DNA of 13,071 bases, taken from Acholeplasmataceae bacterium UBA6235 (GTDB lineage: Bacteria > Bacillota_I > Bacilli_A > Acholeplasmatales > UBA5453). The notes under the pieces are model-generated. The model saw only the letters and a program-made list of their open reading frames with translations. It ran no database searches and was not told the DNA's origin. Both the position numbers and the translations under genes were made by a program. Position 1 is the first letter of the stretch. Each line of letters begins with the position of its first letter. The DNA lies in contig DJWH01000027.1 in NCBI GenBank assembly GCA_002441525.1, positions 1-13,071 of the forward strand, read 5' to 3'. Of this stretch, positions 1-6,930 are shown one piece after another.

Positions 1-305
1 ATTCTAACCCCAGCGATGTCATTGATGTGTTTGAGGTTATCCAATGTACGCTCAAGCCCATATCTTGACAATTTGTCTAAAATGCTTTGGTTTTTCTTTA
101 AGCGTACTTTAATAAACTCAATCGGATTGCGTCTATAACGCACATTGAGCTCATCGTTAAGTATCTCAAATTTGGTTTGGACTTCACGCATCGCTGCGTA
201 ATAAGCCATCATTAAACGTTGGTATTCCGCCTGTTGATGAATGAATTCAATCGGTGTTTGAAGTGTTGATTCGGTCAAGAGGTTCTTTTCAAATTCAATA
301 GACAC
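1..305 (-). CDS. Small alarmone synthetase (RelA/SpoT-domain GTP pyrophosphokinase), 5' part only
   Basis: The window edge cuts this gene; 101 N-terminal codons are visible. The frame reads GTG, then SIEFEKNLLTES. Further on it has NPIEFIKVRLKKNQSILDKL (about residues 60-79) and HINDIAGVR (about 93-101). These match the start of the synthetase domain of small YjbM/YwaC (RelQ/RelP) enzymes, which transfer pyrophosphate from ATP to GTP or GDP to make (p)ppGpp; their hallmark is PIEFVxxRxK...SIxxKL...DIAGxR. The catalytic residues lie beyond the edge. The frame stays open upstream, but GTG at 305 is the best start: a GAGG ribosome site lies about 8 nt ahead and an extended -10 promoter sits just upstream. 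The nearest ATG (307) is out of frame. There is no sign of a hydrolase (HD) domain before the synthetase part. It is separated from the operon to its right by a terminator. RelQ and RelP types cannot be told apart from this fragment. Confidence 0.82.
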   Translation of the reverse strand, partial: MSIEFEKNLLTESTLQTPIEFIHQQAEYQRLMMAYYAAMREVQTKFEILNDELNVRYRRNPIEFIKVRLKKNQSILDKLSRYGLERTLDNLKHINDIAGVR

Positions 306-333
306 ATTGAAATCCTCACTTTCGTCTACCTTT

Positions 334-342
334 ATTATATCA
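334..342 (-). promoter_or_regulatory. Extended -10 promoter of the alarmone synthetase gene
   Basis: The minus strand reads TGATATAAT, an exact TATAAT with a TGn extension. No good -35 lies 16-18 nt upstream, which is common for extended -10 promoters. The predicted start is near 327, giving a leader of about 20 nt that contains the GAGG ribosome site and supports the GTG start at 305. Confidence 0.6.
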
Positions 343-425
343 ATAATAAGGGTGTAAATCGAGATGTATCCTTGAATATCTAAATGTTCCACCTTATTTT
401 TGATGATTAATTGAAAATTAATCGT

Positions 426-460
426 AAAAAAAATACAAAATGGAAACCATCTTGTATTTT
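426..460 (-). terminator. Rho-independent terminator ending the eleven-gene operon
   Basis: On the minus strand two 14-nt arms (460-447 and 443-430) pair completely apart from one G-U wobble, around a 3-nt TTT loop, and run straight into a stretch of at least eight U. It starts 7 nt after the stop codon of the last hydrolase. The geometry is that of a classical intrinsic terminator for minus-strand transcription; there is no comparable U-run on the other strand. Confidence 0.88.
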
Positions 461-466
461 GATTGA

Positions 467-1345
467 TTATTGAATAAACTTGAGAATTTCTTGAGCCAAT
501 TGATCCGGTTGATCGACCAGTGGTGAATGACCACACGGTTCTAATTTAACATATTTCGCATTTGGTAGTGCTTTTAAGTTATCTAAAACCATGTATTCAG
601 GAACTGTTTTGTCTAAATTGCCCCAAAACATCAATGTATCTGCCTTAATTTGTTTGATAGAACCATCCCCTTTGGTATATAGATTTGGGGTGTCGCTCAT
701 ATTTAAGCAGGCTAACGCATAATCTGCATCCACCAAACAACGTTGTTTCAAGGTTTCCTTGATATACAATTGATTGGCTTCTGGGGTTGGTTTCTGATGG
801 GTGTAAATCGTTAAATCATAAATATACGACATGAAGAATGCATTTTCAGTAGCGATGGCTTCAAGTATTGGTTTCACTTGAAGTGGATCGGTAGCGAGTT
901 CATCTTTGGATTTATAACCCTCTGTTAAAATTGGTGCATTGTTCTTATCTTTTTTAAAGATTGGGTAACCCTTGTGGGTTGTTGAATTGATTAGAACCAA
1001 TTTTTCTGTGGATTTTGGATAACGACTCGCGAATTCCATCGCGACGCCACCACCTAAAGACCAACCAATAATGGTTGCTTTATCGATTTTGAGTTCAGAC
1101 ATAAATAATTGAACATCGGTCGCGAGATTGGCAAGTGAATCAAAACGTTGTAAATATGAGGAATCACCAAAACCTCTTAAATCCAATGCAATCACACGGA
1201 TGTTTTCCGGTAATCGTTCTATGAGCGGTAAATAATATACCGATGACGATAGATTGCCATGAATTAAAATCATGACTGGACCTTGACCTTTTTCAAGGTA
1301 AGCATAGGTTTCCCCGTTTTTAAGCTGTACAAACTTCTTTTGCAT
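467..1345 (-). CDS. Alpha/beta-hydrolase fold esterase, last gene of operon
   Basis: A 292-residue cytosolic alpha/beta hydrolase with no signal peptide. HGN at residues 29-31 forms the oxyanion-hole region. The nucleophile elbow is GWSLGG with Ser96. The acid is probably Asp245 (in WGNLDKTVP) and the base His273 (in CGHSPLVDQP); the D-L-R-G-F-G-D-S turn at 55-62 is also typical. Length and layout match single-domain hydrolases of the 3-oxoadipate enol-lactonase/BioH/lipase group. The GWSxGG elbow, with Trp before Ser, is also the lipase-box variant I recall from the Bacillus thuringiensis intracellular polyhydroxybutyrate depolymerase, but the sequence alone does not prove that activity. The start is firm: AGGAGGG lies 6 nt ahead, and the stop codon of the previous gene (TAG) overlaps that ribosome site, so the two hydrolases are probably translationally coupled. 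Exact substrate unknown. Confidence 0.9.
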   Translation of the reverse strand: MQKKFVQLKNGETYAYLEKGQGPVMILIHGNLSSSVYYLPLIERLPENIRVIALDLRGFGDSSYLQRFDSLANLATDVQLFMSELKIDKATIIGWSLGGGVAMEFASRYPKSTEKLVLINSTTHKGYPIFKKDKNNAPILTEGYKSKDELATDPLQVKPILEAIATENAFFMSYIYDLTIYTHQKPTPEANQLYIKETLKQRCLVDADYALACLNMSDTPNLYTKGDGSIKQIKADTLMFWGNLDKTVPEYMVLDNLKALPNAKYVKLEPCGHSPLVDQPDQLAQEILKFIQ

Positions 1346-1354
1346 GATGCCCTC

Positions 1355-2176
1355 CTATATGGTATATTTGGTATCTTTTGCGTTGATAAACCCTAAACAT
1401 AAGGTTGAAAATAACAACGGTTTTTCATACATGGACGCGTGTCCCGCCCCAGGGATTTTAACCCAATGGCTGTTTTTAATGGCTTTCGCAACATACGCTT
1501 GATTATCGACCGGGGTCAAATAGTCTTCTTCAGCGGATACGATCAAGGTTTCTGCTTCAATCGTAGAAATGGTATTTCTGACATCGTAAGATTCACTCGA
1601 TTGGGTCAAGCGTTCCATTTGGTCTAAGAATAAGGCATTTGAAAAGACTGGCACCAATACTTTTCGGCGATTTTGCATCCAATCTTGATTGGTTTCGTAA
1701 AATAATGGCGAATATATGACTGGAATTGCTGTATTATAATAGGCTTCACCATCGCGGGTTTTACCAGCGGCCATCCACGCCCTACCGATATCCTTTAACC
1801 AAGGGTTGGTATAAGCTGCGGTATTGAATAGCACCAAGCGGTCTACCTTAGATTTGTGTTGAATCGCGAATTGAATCGCGATTTCACCCCCATACGAAAT
1901 GCCTACAATGGAGGCTTGTTCTAGTTTCAAATGGTCGAATAAGGATTTTAACAAGTCTACCTGAATTTGATGTGTGTATGTAGCGCCTAACAGTTTATCG
2001 GTTTGACCTTGGTCAAAAAAATCTACTCTAATCAAGCGATTATTCGCTTTAAATGTATCGACAAAGGGTGCCCAACTTTTGGTGGACATCATGATGCCAT
2101 TCAATAATACAATTGGTTTCCCGCTGCCTTCATCCTCATAAAAGACTTTTTTTTCATTAATCCAAAAATGACTCAT
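1355..2176 (-). CDS. Second alpha/beta-hydrolase fold enzyme
   Basis: A 273-residue alpha/beta hydrolase. The nucleophile elbow is GISYGG with Ser94; the likely acid is Asp218 (SAEEDYLTP) and the base His246 (GAGHASM). The usual HG before the oxyanion hole is NG here (LLNGIMMS, residues 24-31), and the turn reads DFFDQGQTD (52-60). The frame is open to an ATG at 2263 (302 aa), but that would overlap the CoA-transferase by over 100 nt and has extra N-terminal residues with no hydrolase features. ATG 2176 is preceded by AGGA 8 nt away and the protein then starts right at the first strand of the fold. Chosen this way, the gene overlaps the end of the CoA-transferase by 20 nt, suggesting coupled translation. 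It resembles its neighbour only in fold, so they probably act on different esters or thioesters. Substrate unknown. Confidence 0.88.
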   Translation of the reverse strand: MSHFWINEKKVFYEDEGSGKPIVLLNGIMMSTKSWAPFVDTFKANNRLIRVDFFDQGQTDKLLGATYTHQIQVDLLKSLFDHLKLEQASIVGISYGGEIAIQFAIQHKSKVDRLVLFNTAAYTNPWLKDIGRAWMAAGKTRDGEAYYNTAIPVIYSPLFYETNQDWMQNRRKVLVPVFSNALFLDQMERLTQSSESYDVRNTISTIEAETLIVSAEEDYLTPVDNQAYVAKAIKNSHWVKIPGAGHASMYEKPLLFSTLCLGFINAKDTKYTI

Positions 2177-3479
2177 GGAGGTATCCTGCTTTAATGGCTT
2201 CTTGGGTGAGTTGTGCTCTAAATTTAGGGTGTGCAATGGAAATGAGGAGTTGACATCTTTCACGAATATTGGTACCTCTAAGACTGACTAAACCGTATTC
2301 TGTGACGACAAAGTCGACATCATTACGTGATAAGGACACAGCGGCACCAGGCTTTAACATCGAAACAATCTTAGAAACTTCTTCTTTTTCACCAGTCACT
2401 GGATTTTTAACCATCGCTGTTGAATATAAGGCGATAAAGCTACGACCACCTTTGGCGTTTTGTGCACCAACGGCCGTATCGCTTTGTCCACCAGTACCGG
2501 AGAATTGTTGGGTACCAATGGATTCTGAACAACATTGTCCAGTTAAATCAATTTCGATGGTGGAATTGATCGAAACTTGGTTATCGTTTAACCCGATGAT
2601 GGCTGGGTCATTAACGTATTTACCGTTTAAAATCCAACAAGATGGGTTGTCATGAACGAAATCATACAGTTCTTGTGTACCCATCGCGAAACAAGCGATG
2701 TGTTTACCGCGATGTAAGGTTTTCTTTTTACCTGTGATGACACCAGCTTTGATTAAATTCATCATTTCATTGGTGAACATCTCCGTATGAATACCTAAAT
2801 CTTTTTTGCCATAAAGCGATTTCGCAACCGCGTTAGGCATCCCACCAATACCGAGTTGAATGGTGTCGCCATCGTTGATTTTGTCCGCGATCAAACGGCC
2901 AATGATCATATCTTTTTCCGATGGTTCAATGTCAGGTATGGTTGGAACAGGGTAATCGGCTTTGACCATATAATCGATTTCGCTGATGTGCACTTCTAGA
3001 TCACCTATGGTTCTCGGGAAGTTTGGATTCACTTCAAAAATGACAATCTCAGCGGCCTCGACCATTTGTTTTTCATAAACATTGGATGTCGATAATGAGA
3101 TATACCCATGTTCATCTGGCATACTGGCTGCTGTAACAAACATGCGTGGTTTTTTATAAAATAAACGTTTATATCCGGCTAAGTGAAGATGGTTTGGAAT
3201 AAACGAGATATTGCCATGGGGATGTACTTTTCTTAAAACATTGGTATAAAACCAACCATCAAGGTTGAATTTGTTGCGGTATTGTTCATCAATGAAGAAA
3301 TCCGCATTCACAATTGGTAAGCAATTGGTGACGGTGACTTTTTCGACACGATCGGCACAGAGGTGTAAGTTCGCCATAAAGAGTTGTGGCTCATTGGCCG
3401 CCATCCCTACAACGATTTCATCTTTGGGTCCTACTAAATCAATCATTTCTTTTACAGTAATGTATCTGGCTTGTTTCAT
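2157..3479 (-). CDS. CoA-transferase, acetyl-CoA hydrolase/4-hydroxybutyrate CoA-transferase family
   Basis: A 440-residue protein, the normal length of family I-type CoA-transferases of the Cat2/AbfT/butyryl-CoA:acetate group. It would move CoA between acetyl-CoA (or another donor) and an acid, through a glutamyl-CoA thioester. Visible landmarks: an N-terminal half ending near 180; LGIGGMPNAV (209-218), the glycine-rich CoA-binding loop; LGIHTEMF with Glu233 as the expected catalytic glutamate; the GTGGQSD...GGRSFIAL stretch (328-351); TEYGLVSLRG (393-402); and IAHPKFRAQL near the end. The second-half motif commonly seen as GGQxDF is GGQSDT here. ATG 3479 follows AGAGAGG by about 7 nt. It lies 69 nt after the binding-protein gene, with a hairpin between them, and its 3' end overlaps the next hydrolase. 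Family assignment is firm; the acid it activates (butyrate, 3- or 4-hydroxybutyrate, acetoacetate or other) is not readable from sequence. Confidence 0.9.
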   Translation of the reverse strand: MKQARYITVKEMIDLVGPKDEIVVGMAANEPQLFMANLHLCADRVEKVTVTNCLPIVNADFFIDEQYRNKFNLDGWFYTNVLRKVHPHGNISFIPNHLHLAGYKRLFYKKPRMFVTAASMPDEHGYISLSTSNVYEKQMVEAAEIVIFEVNPNFPRTIGDLEVHISEIDYMVKADYPVPTIPDIEPSEKDMIIGRLIADKINDGDTIQLGIGGMPNAVAKSLYGKKDLGIHTEMFTNEMMNLIKAGVITGKKKTLHRGKHIACFAMGTQELYDFVHDNPSCWILNGKYVNDPAIIGLNDNQVSINSTIEIDLTGQCCSESIGTQQFSGTGGQSDTAVGAQNAKGGRSFIALYSTAMVKNPVTGEKEEVSKIVSMLKPGAAVSLSRNDVDFVVTEYGLVSLRGTNIRERCQLLISIAHPKFRAQLTQEAIKAGYLHESFLD

Positions 3480-3485
3480 AAGTGA

Positions 3486-3536
3486 CCTCTCTTTAAATAG
3501 AGGGCGATAGAGGGAGCGAGTTGCTCCCTCTGCCCT
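3486..3536 (-). promoter_or_regulatory. Intercistronic hairpin with possible ribosome-site masking
   Basis: Between the binding-protein and CoA-transferase genes there is a perfect 9-bp stem (3509-3517 with 3523-3531, loop 5 nt). It can be lengthened across a 3-nt bulge by AGGGC 3501-3505 with GCCCT 3532-3536. No U-run follows in the minus direction, so it is not a standard terminator. An alternative 5-bp stem pairs 3499-3503 with the ribosome site of the CoA-transferase (3486-3490). It uses some of the same bases as the outer extension, so the two cannot form together. It may act as a transcript stabiliser behind the highly needed binding protein, or tune translation of the next gene. Confidence 0.5.
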
Positions 3537-3548
3537 ACAAGGAATGAA

Positions 3549-5339
3549 TTATTTAACTTGAATTTGTGTTAAGGTTTCGATTTCTCTAACTTTAACGAAT
3601 GCTTTGTAAGAAGTTTCAACTTCTACAGTCGCAGGGTTATCACCATTAACGACAGTATATTGTAATAATGACATTGAGTCAATACCCCAACGTTTACCAT
3701 CGCCAAAGTCGACGCTACCACCCATTGGTACGTCTAGTGGTTCAGATTCCATTGCTTTGATGAAGGATTCCCAAGTCAATTCTTGACCGGAAGCTTCCAC
3801 TCTTTCAAGACCTTCAATGAAGTTCATGGCTGCAATGTAACCAGCGATTGCGAATGAGTTACCAGCGTATGCTGTCTTTTCACCTTCAGTTAAGAAGCTT
3901 GCGGCTTGGATTGCTGCTACGAATGCTACTAAACCTTCTGTACCTTTAGTTGAGGTTAAGTCAACCCATGCATTGGTATAAATATCGAATGTGTAGTTGA
4001 TGGTTGCATCGACAGCAGTTGCGTCAGCGTTCACATAAGATGTAAATACAGGCACGCTTACACCAACATTTTGCATAGTACCGATAGCGGCCTTGAAGGA
4101 AACTTGGTTAGATGCGATGATGATGGCAGAAACGCCTTGAGATTGTAAGTTTTGAATGGTTGAAGTTAAGGAAGCTGTATCAGTTGCTGAGAAGGATGCA
4201 TAGATGAAGTTGTTATTAACACCATGTGTCTTCGCTTCGATTTCAACACCTTCTTTGATGGAGATACCATCTAATGAAGTGGTATATAATACACCAACTT
4301 TAGCATTAGCTGCTAATTTTTGATCTTTATTCGGACCATATAAAGCTTCTTTTAATGCTCTTGCTGTCATTAATCTACCGTCTGTTAGGTAAATTGGTTG
4401 AACTGGCATCACTGGGTCAAGTGGGCTTCTTTCAGTATAAAGTACGTTAACACCAGTTGCTGCGTAAACCATTGGGATACCAGCTTCACGGATGGTGGTT
4501 AAGGTTGCAGATACTGTACCTGTACCAAAGTGACCAACCAATGCGAATACTTTATCTTCATTGATCAATTGTTTTGTGTTTGTTAAACCAACAGTTGCGT
4601 CAAATGCGTCATCACGGTTAACGTATTCAATGGTTCTACCATCGATACCGCCGTTTTCATTAACCATTTCAAAGGCTGCTTTCATACCTGCCACGAATGG
4701 AAGACCTACGAATGATAAAGCACCAGAAATCGCTGCTGTATTACCAACTTTGATGGTGGTTTCAGTGACACCTTGAACGGTGACTGCTCTAACTTCAGTA
4801 TAGAAGGATGCAGATAATTCACCAAAGGTAACAACGACATCGTACTTACCAACAACACCTTGTTTGAATCCAGAAAGTGTATATTGGCTAGCTGTTAAGA
4901 TTTGTTTTCTACCAGTAGAATAGGTAACTTCAACGACTAAACCTTCTGGGTTGAATGCTTGGTCGCGGTTATAGATTTGTTGTGTAGGTAGAGATTTTAA
5001 GTTCAATGCCAATGCAACTTCAGGTGCATCTGGGTTAAATACTGCGATACCGAAAGTTGCAGTAACACCTTCATAAGATACAGTGATGGTTACTAAACCT
5101 GGGTTAGCAGTTGTGAATCCTGTTAAAGTATAATCGCTGCTTGTTAAGACTTTTTCAGTCTTATCAGACATCACGGCTTTAACTTCTAAACCTGCACCGT
5201 CAAATGCTTCACCAACTAAGTATTCAACTTTAGTCGGAGATGTAACGACGAGTCTGCTAACAGTAACTTCAGCTTCTTGGCACGCAACAAGCGTGAATGC
5301 TGCAAAAACTGCTAACAATAATGCTACAATTCTTTTCAT
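3549..5339 (-). CDS. HAAT-type substrate-binding lipoprotein with two N-terminal Ig-like domains
   Basis: A 596-residue extracytoplasmic receptor for the adjacent ABC importer. Residues 1-19 are a lipoprotein signal (MKR, then a hydrophobic run) with lipobox LVAC and lipidated Cys20, so it is tethered to the outer face of the membrane. Residues about 27-101 and 110-186 are two similar beta-rich Ig-like (Big_3-type) domains. Residues about 190-570 form a type I periplasmic-binding fold of the LivJ/LivK class (Peripla_BP_6): IKVGNTAAISG at 196-206, NENGGIDGR at 227-235, DDAFDATVGL at 243-252, and LVGHFGTGT at 267-275. Plain LivK-like proteins are about 370-400 residues, so the Ig pair explains the excess. 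ATG 5339 is chosen over the frame's first ATG (5369) because AAGGAG lies 6 nt ahead and the signal peptide then starts at once. Placed after livF, last of the transport genes. Ligand not predictable: the family binds amino acids, amides, urea, and aliphatic or aromatic acids. Confidence 0.93.
   Translation of the reverse strand: MKRIVALLLAVFAAFTLVACQEAEVTVSRLVVTSPTKVEYLVGEAFDGAGLEVKAVMSDKTEKVLTSSDYTLTGFTTANPGLVTITVSYEGVTATFGIAVFNPDAPEVALALNLKSLPTQQIYNRDQAFNPEGLVVEVTYSTGRKQILTASQYTLSGFKQGVVGKYDVVVTFGELSASFYTEVRAVTVQGVTETTIKVGNTAAISGALSFVGLPFVAGMKAAFEMVNENGGIDGRTIEYVNRDDAFDATVGLTNTKQLINEDKVFALVGHFGTGTVSATLTTIREAGIPMVYAATGVNVLYTERSPLDPVMPVQPIYLTDGRLMTARALKEALYGPNKDQKLAANAKVGVLYTTSLDGISIKEGVEIEAKTHGVNNNFIYASFSATDTASLTSTIQNLQSQGVSAIIIASNQVSFKAAIGTMQNVGVSVPVFTSYVNADATAVDATINYTFDIYTNAWVDLTSTKGTEGLVAFVAAIQAASFLTEGEKTAYAGNSFAIAGYIAAMNFIEGLERVEASGQELTWESFIKAMESEPLDVPMGGSVDFGDGKRWGIDSMSLLQYTVVNGDNPATVEVETSYKAFVKVREIETLTQIQVK
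4782..5261 (-). repeat. Tandem Ig-like (Big_3-type) domain pair inside the binding protein
   Basis: Two homologous stretches of about 75 residues (27-101 and 110-186 of the binding protein). Each carries a hydrophobic-Gly opening (YLVGEAFDGAGLEV / YNRDQAFNPEGLVV). Each then has a matching core: VLTSSDYTLTGF in the first and ILTASQYTLSGF in the second, followed by a beta-strand pair (TITVSYEGVTATF / DVVVTFGELSASF). The similarity is clear at protein level but the DNA has diverged, so the duplication is old or the domains were gained separately. Confidence 0.75.
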
Positions 5340-5356
5340 ATTTTTCTCCTTTTTCT

Positions 5357-5391
5357 TGCCTATCGGCATATATTATCGTTTCGTTTGAAAC
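5357..5391 (-). promoter_or_regulatory. Two small hairpins in the 65-nt gap before the binding-protein gene
   Basis: GTTTC 5378-5382 pairs with GAAAC 5387-5391 around 4 nt, and TGCC 5357-5360 pairs with GGCA 5365-5368 around 4 nt. The second ends 7 nt upstream of the AAGGAG ribosome site. Both are short and could be chance. Their position next to the gene that usually needs the highest expression in an ABC operon makes an RNA-processing or stabilising role possible. I see no convincing promoter here. Confidence 0.25.
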
Positions 5392-5404
5392 TAGAAACCC
5401 TTAA

Positions 5405-6112
5405 TTAAGAACCAAGGTACGCATTGACGAGTTTTTCGTCTGCGAGTAATACTTGGCCACTGCCTTCGCCGACAATCTTACCCAATTCAAGGATGTAAGC
5501 ATAGTCTGCGATTTTCAATGTTTGAAGCGCATTTTGTTCAACAATCAAAATGGTCTTACCGCGTTCTTTAATCTTCTTAATGATTTCGAAGATATTGCGA
5601 ACGATGATGGGTGCCAACCCTAAGGATGGTTCATCGAGTAATAATACTTCTGGATTGCCCATCAAAGCTCTACCGATGGCCAACATTTGTTGTTCACCAC
5701 CCGATAAAGTAGAGGCTTGTTGTTTTCTTCTTTCTTTTAAGACTGGGAAATACCCATATACTTCTTCAAATAATGCTGGAATTTCGGTCTTTTTAACGGT
5801 ATAAGCACCAGCTAAGAGGTTTTCTTCTACCGTCAATCCCGCAAAAATCATTCGACCTTCTGGGGATTGCTTGATGCCCATTTCAGAGATTTTATGTGGG
5901 TCTAGATTAGCAATATTCTTACCTTGATAGAGAATTTCACCAGATTTGACTTTAACTGCCCCTGAGATGGAACGGATGAGGGAGGATTTGCCTGCCCCAT
6001 TCGCGCCTAATAACGCAACAATGGTCCCTGGTTTAACTTCAATGTGAATACCTTTAACGGCTTTGATGATGCCATAATCGATCACCAAGTTATTGATTTC
6101 TAACAGTGACAT
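5405..6112 (-). CDS. livF: Branched-chain-type ABC importer, ATP-binding protein LivF
   Basis: A 235-residue ABC ATPase, one of the two nucleotide-binding subunits that power the HAAT importer at the inner face of the membrane. Walker A is GANGAGKS (36-43), the Q-loop/SPEGR element is at 82-87 (SPEGRMIF is the LivF hallmark), the signature is LSGGEQQ (136-142), and Walker B is VLLLDEPS (156-163). The switch position reads IVEQNA with Gln193 where most ABC proteins have His; this is usual for LivF. C-terminal ending ...AYLGS is also typical. Starts 2 nt after the livG stop, with the end of livG supplying a GGGGGTGA ribosome site, so livG and livF are probably made in equal amounts. Sequence is complete, with no missing motifs. 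Confidence 0.96.
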   Translation of the reverse strand: MSLLEINNLVIDYGIIKAVKGIHIEVKPGTIVALLGANGAGKSSLIRSISGAVKVKSGEILYQGKNIANLDPHKISEMGIKQSPEGRMIFAGLTVEENLLAGAYTVKKTEIPALFEEVYGYFPVLKERRKQQASTLSGGEQQMLAIGRALMGNPEVLLLDEPSLGLAPIIVRNIFEIIKKIKERGKTILIVEQNALQTLKIADYAYILELGKIVGEGSGQVLLADEKLVNAYLGS

Positions 6113-6114
6113 GA

Positions 6115-6930
6115 TTATTCACCCCCCAAGTAAGCTTCTTGAACCACTGGGTTCGATTTGATTTCGGCTGGTGTTCCGATGGCTAATTTCTTACCGAATG
6201 AAATGGCACAAATGGTATCGCACAATTTCATAACCAAGCCCATGTCGTGTTCAACCAAGAAAATGGTACATTTGAACTCGCTTTGAATCTTTCGAATGGT
6301 TTCTGTGAGTTTTTCGGTTTCCAAATCGTTTAAACCTGCGGCTGGTTCGTCTAAGATGATGAGTTTTGGATTCGTCATCAGCGTTCTCGCCAACTCAATC
6401 AGTTTCAAGACCCCATAAGGTAATCCCATTGGGTAAAAATACATATATTGAGTTAATCCCAAATCATTTAAGACTTTGAGTGCCTTTTCATGAATCACTT
6501 TTTCTTCTTTTTTGTATCTTGGTGTATGAAACATATGATCGAAGAAATTCGATTTGTATAAGGTATGTCCAGCAATGAGGAGGTTTTCTAAAATGTTCAA
6601 TTCCCAAATCAATTCGACGTTTTGGAAGGTTCTAACAATACCGTGTTTCACCACATTATGTACTTTGATGTGGTTTAGTTTCACCACTTTATCGTGATTA
6701 TCACGGTATATGAGTTCTCCACCCGTCGGTTTGTAGAATTGCGTGATACAGTTGAATACGGTGGTTTTACCAGCCCCGTTTGGACCAATTAAACCGAAGA
6801 TTTCGCCTTCTTTGACATCAAATGACAAATTATCAACAGCGACCAACCCACCAAACTTCATGGTCAGATTTTGAACACTGAGTAACACTTTAGGATCTAA
6901 AGTATGGGTCACGTTTTCGACGTTTTTCAT
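6115..6930 (-). CDS. livG: Branched-chain-type ABC importer, ATP-binding protein LivG
   Basis: A 271-residue ABC ATPase, partner of LivF. Walker A is GPNGAGKT (49-56), the Q-loop is RTFQN with Gln103, and Walker B is LIILDEPAAGLN (190-201). The switch His is His228 in LVEHDMGLVM. The signature motif has the LivG form LPYG (170-173), followed by VLK instead of the common QQR; this is a variation of the fifth signature residue and not a loss of the motif. A leader of about 15 residues precedes the first beta strand, slightly longer than usual. ATG 6930 overlaps the TGA of livM as ATGA, the standard sign of translational coupling. The insertion at about 122-142, rich in His/Tyr/Lys, matches the helical arm of LivG proteins. 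Confidence 0.96.
   Translation of the reverse strand: MKNVENVTHTLDPKVLLSVQNLTMKFGGLVAVDNLSFDVKEGEIFGLIGPNGAGKTTVFNCITQFYKPTGGELIYRDNHDKVVKLNHIKVHNVVKHGIVRTFQNVELIWELNILENLLIAGHTLYKSNFFDHMFHTPRYKKEEKVIHEKALKVLNDLGLTQYMYFYPMGLPYGVLKLIELARTLMTNPKLIILDEPAAGLNDLETEKLTETIRKIQSEFKCTIFLVEHDMGLVMKLCDTICAISFGKKLAIGTPAEIKSNPVVQEAYLGGE

Noticed and set aside
2177..2263. 29-residue N-terminal extension of the second hydrolase
   Set aside because: Would overlap the CoA-transferase by over 100 nt; the internal ATG at 2176 has a good ribosome site and begins at the fold.
2269..2655. 128-codon + strand frame opposite the CoA-transferase
   Set aside because: Antisense shadow of a well-supported gene; no recognisable fold or ribosome site.
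5340..5369. Longer start of the binding protein
   Set aside because: Adds ten Lys-rich residues ahead of the lipoprotein signal; the ribosome site AAGGAG lies inside this stretch, fitting ATG 5339.
6115..6930. LivG as a possibly inactive ATPase because of the altered signature (LPYGVLK)
   Set aside because: The LPYG form is normal for LivG and Walker A, Walker B, Q-loop and switch His are intact.
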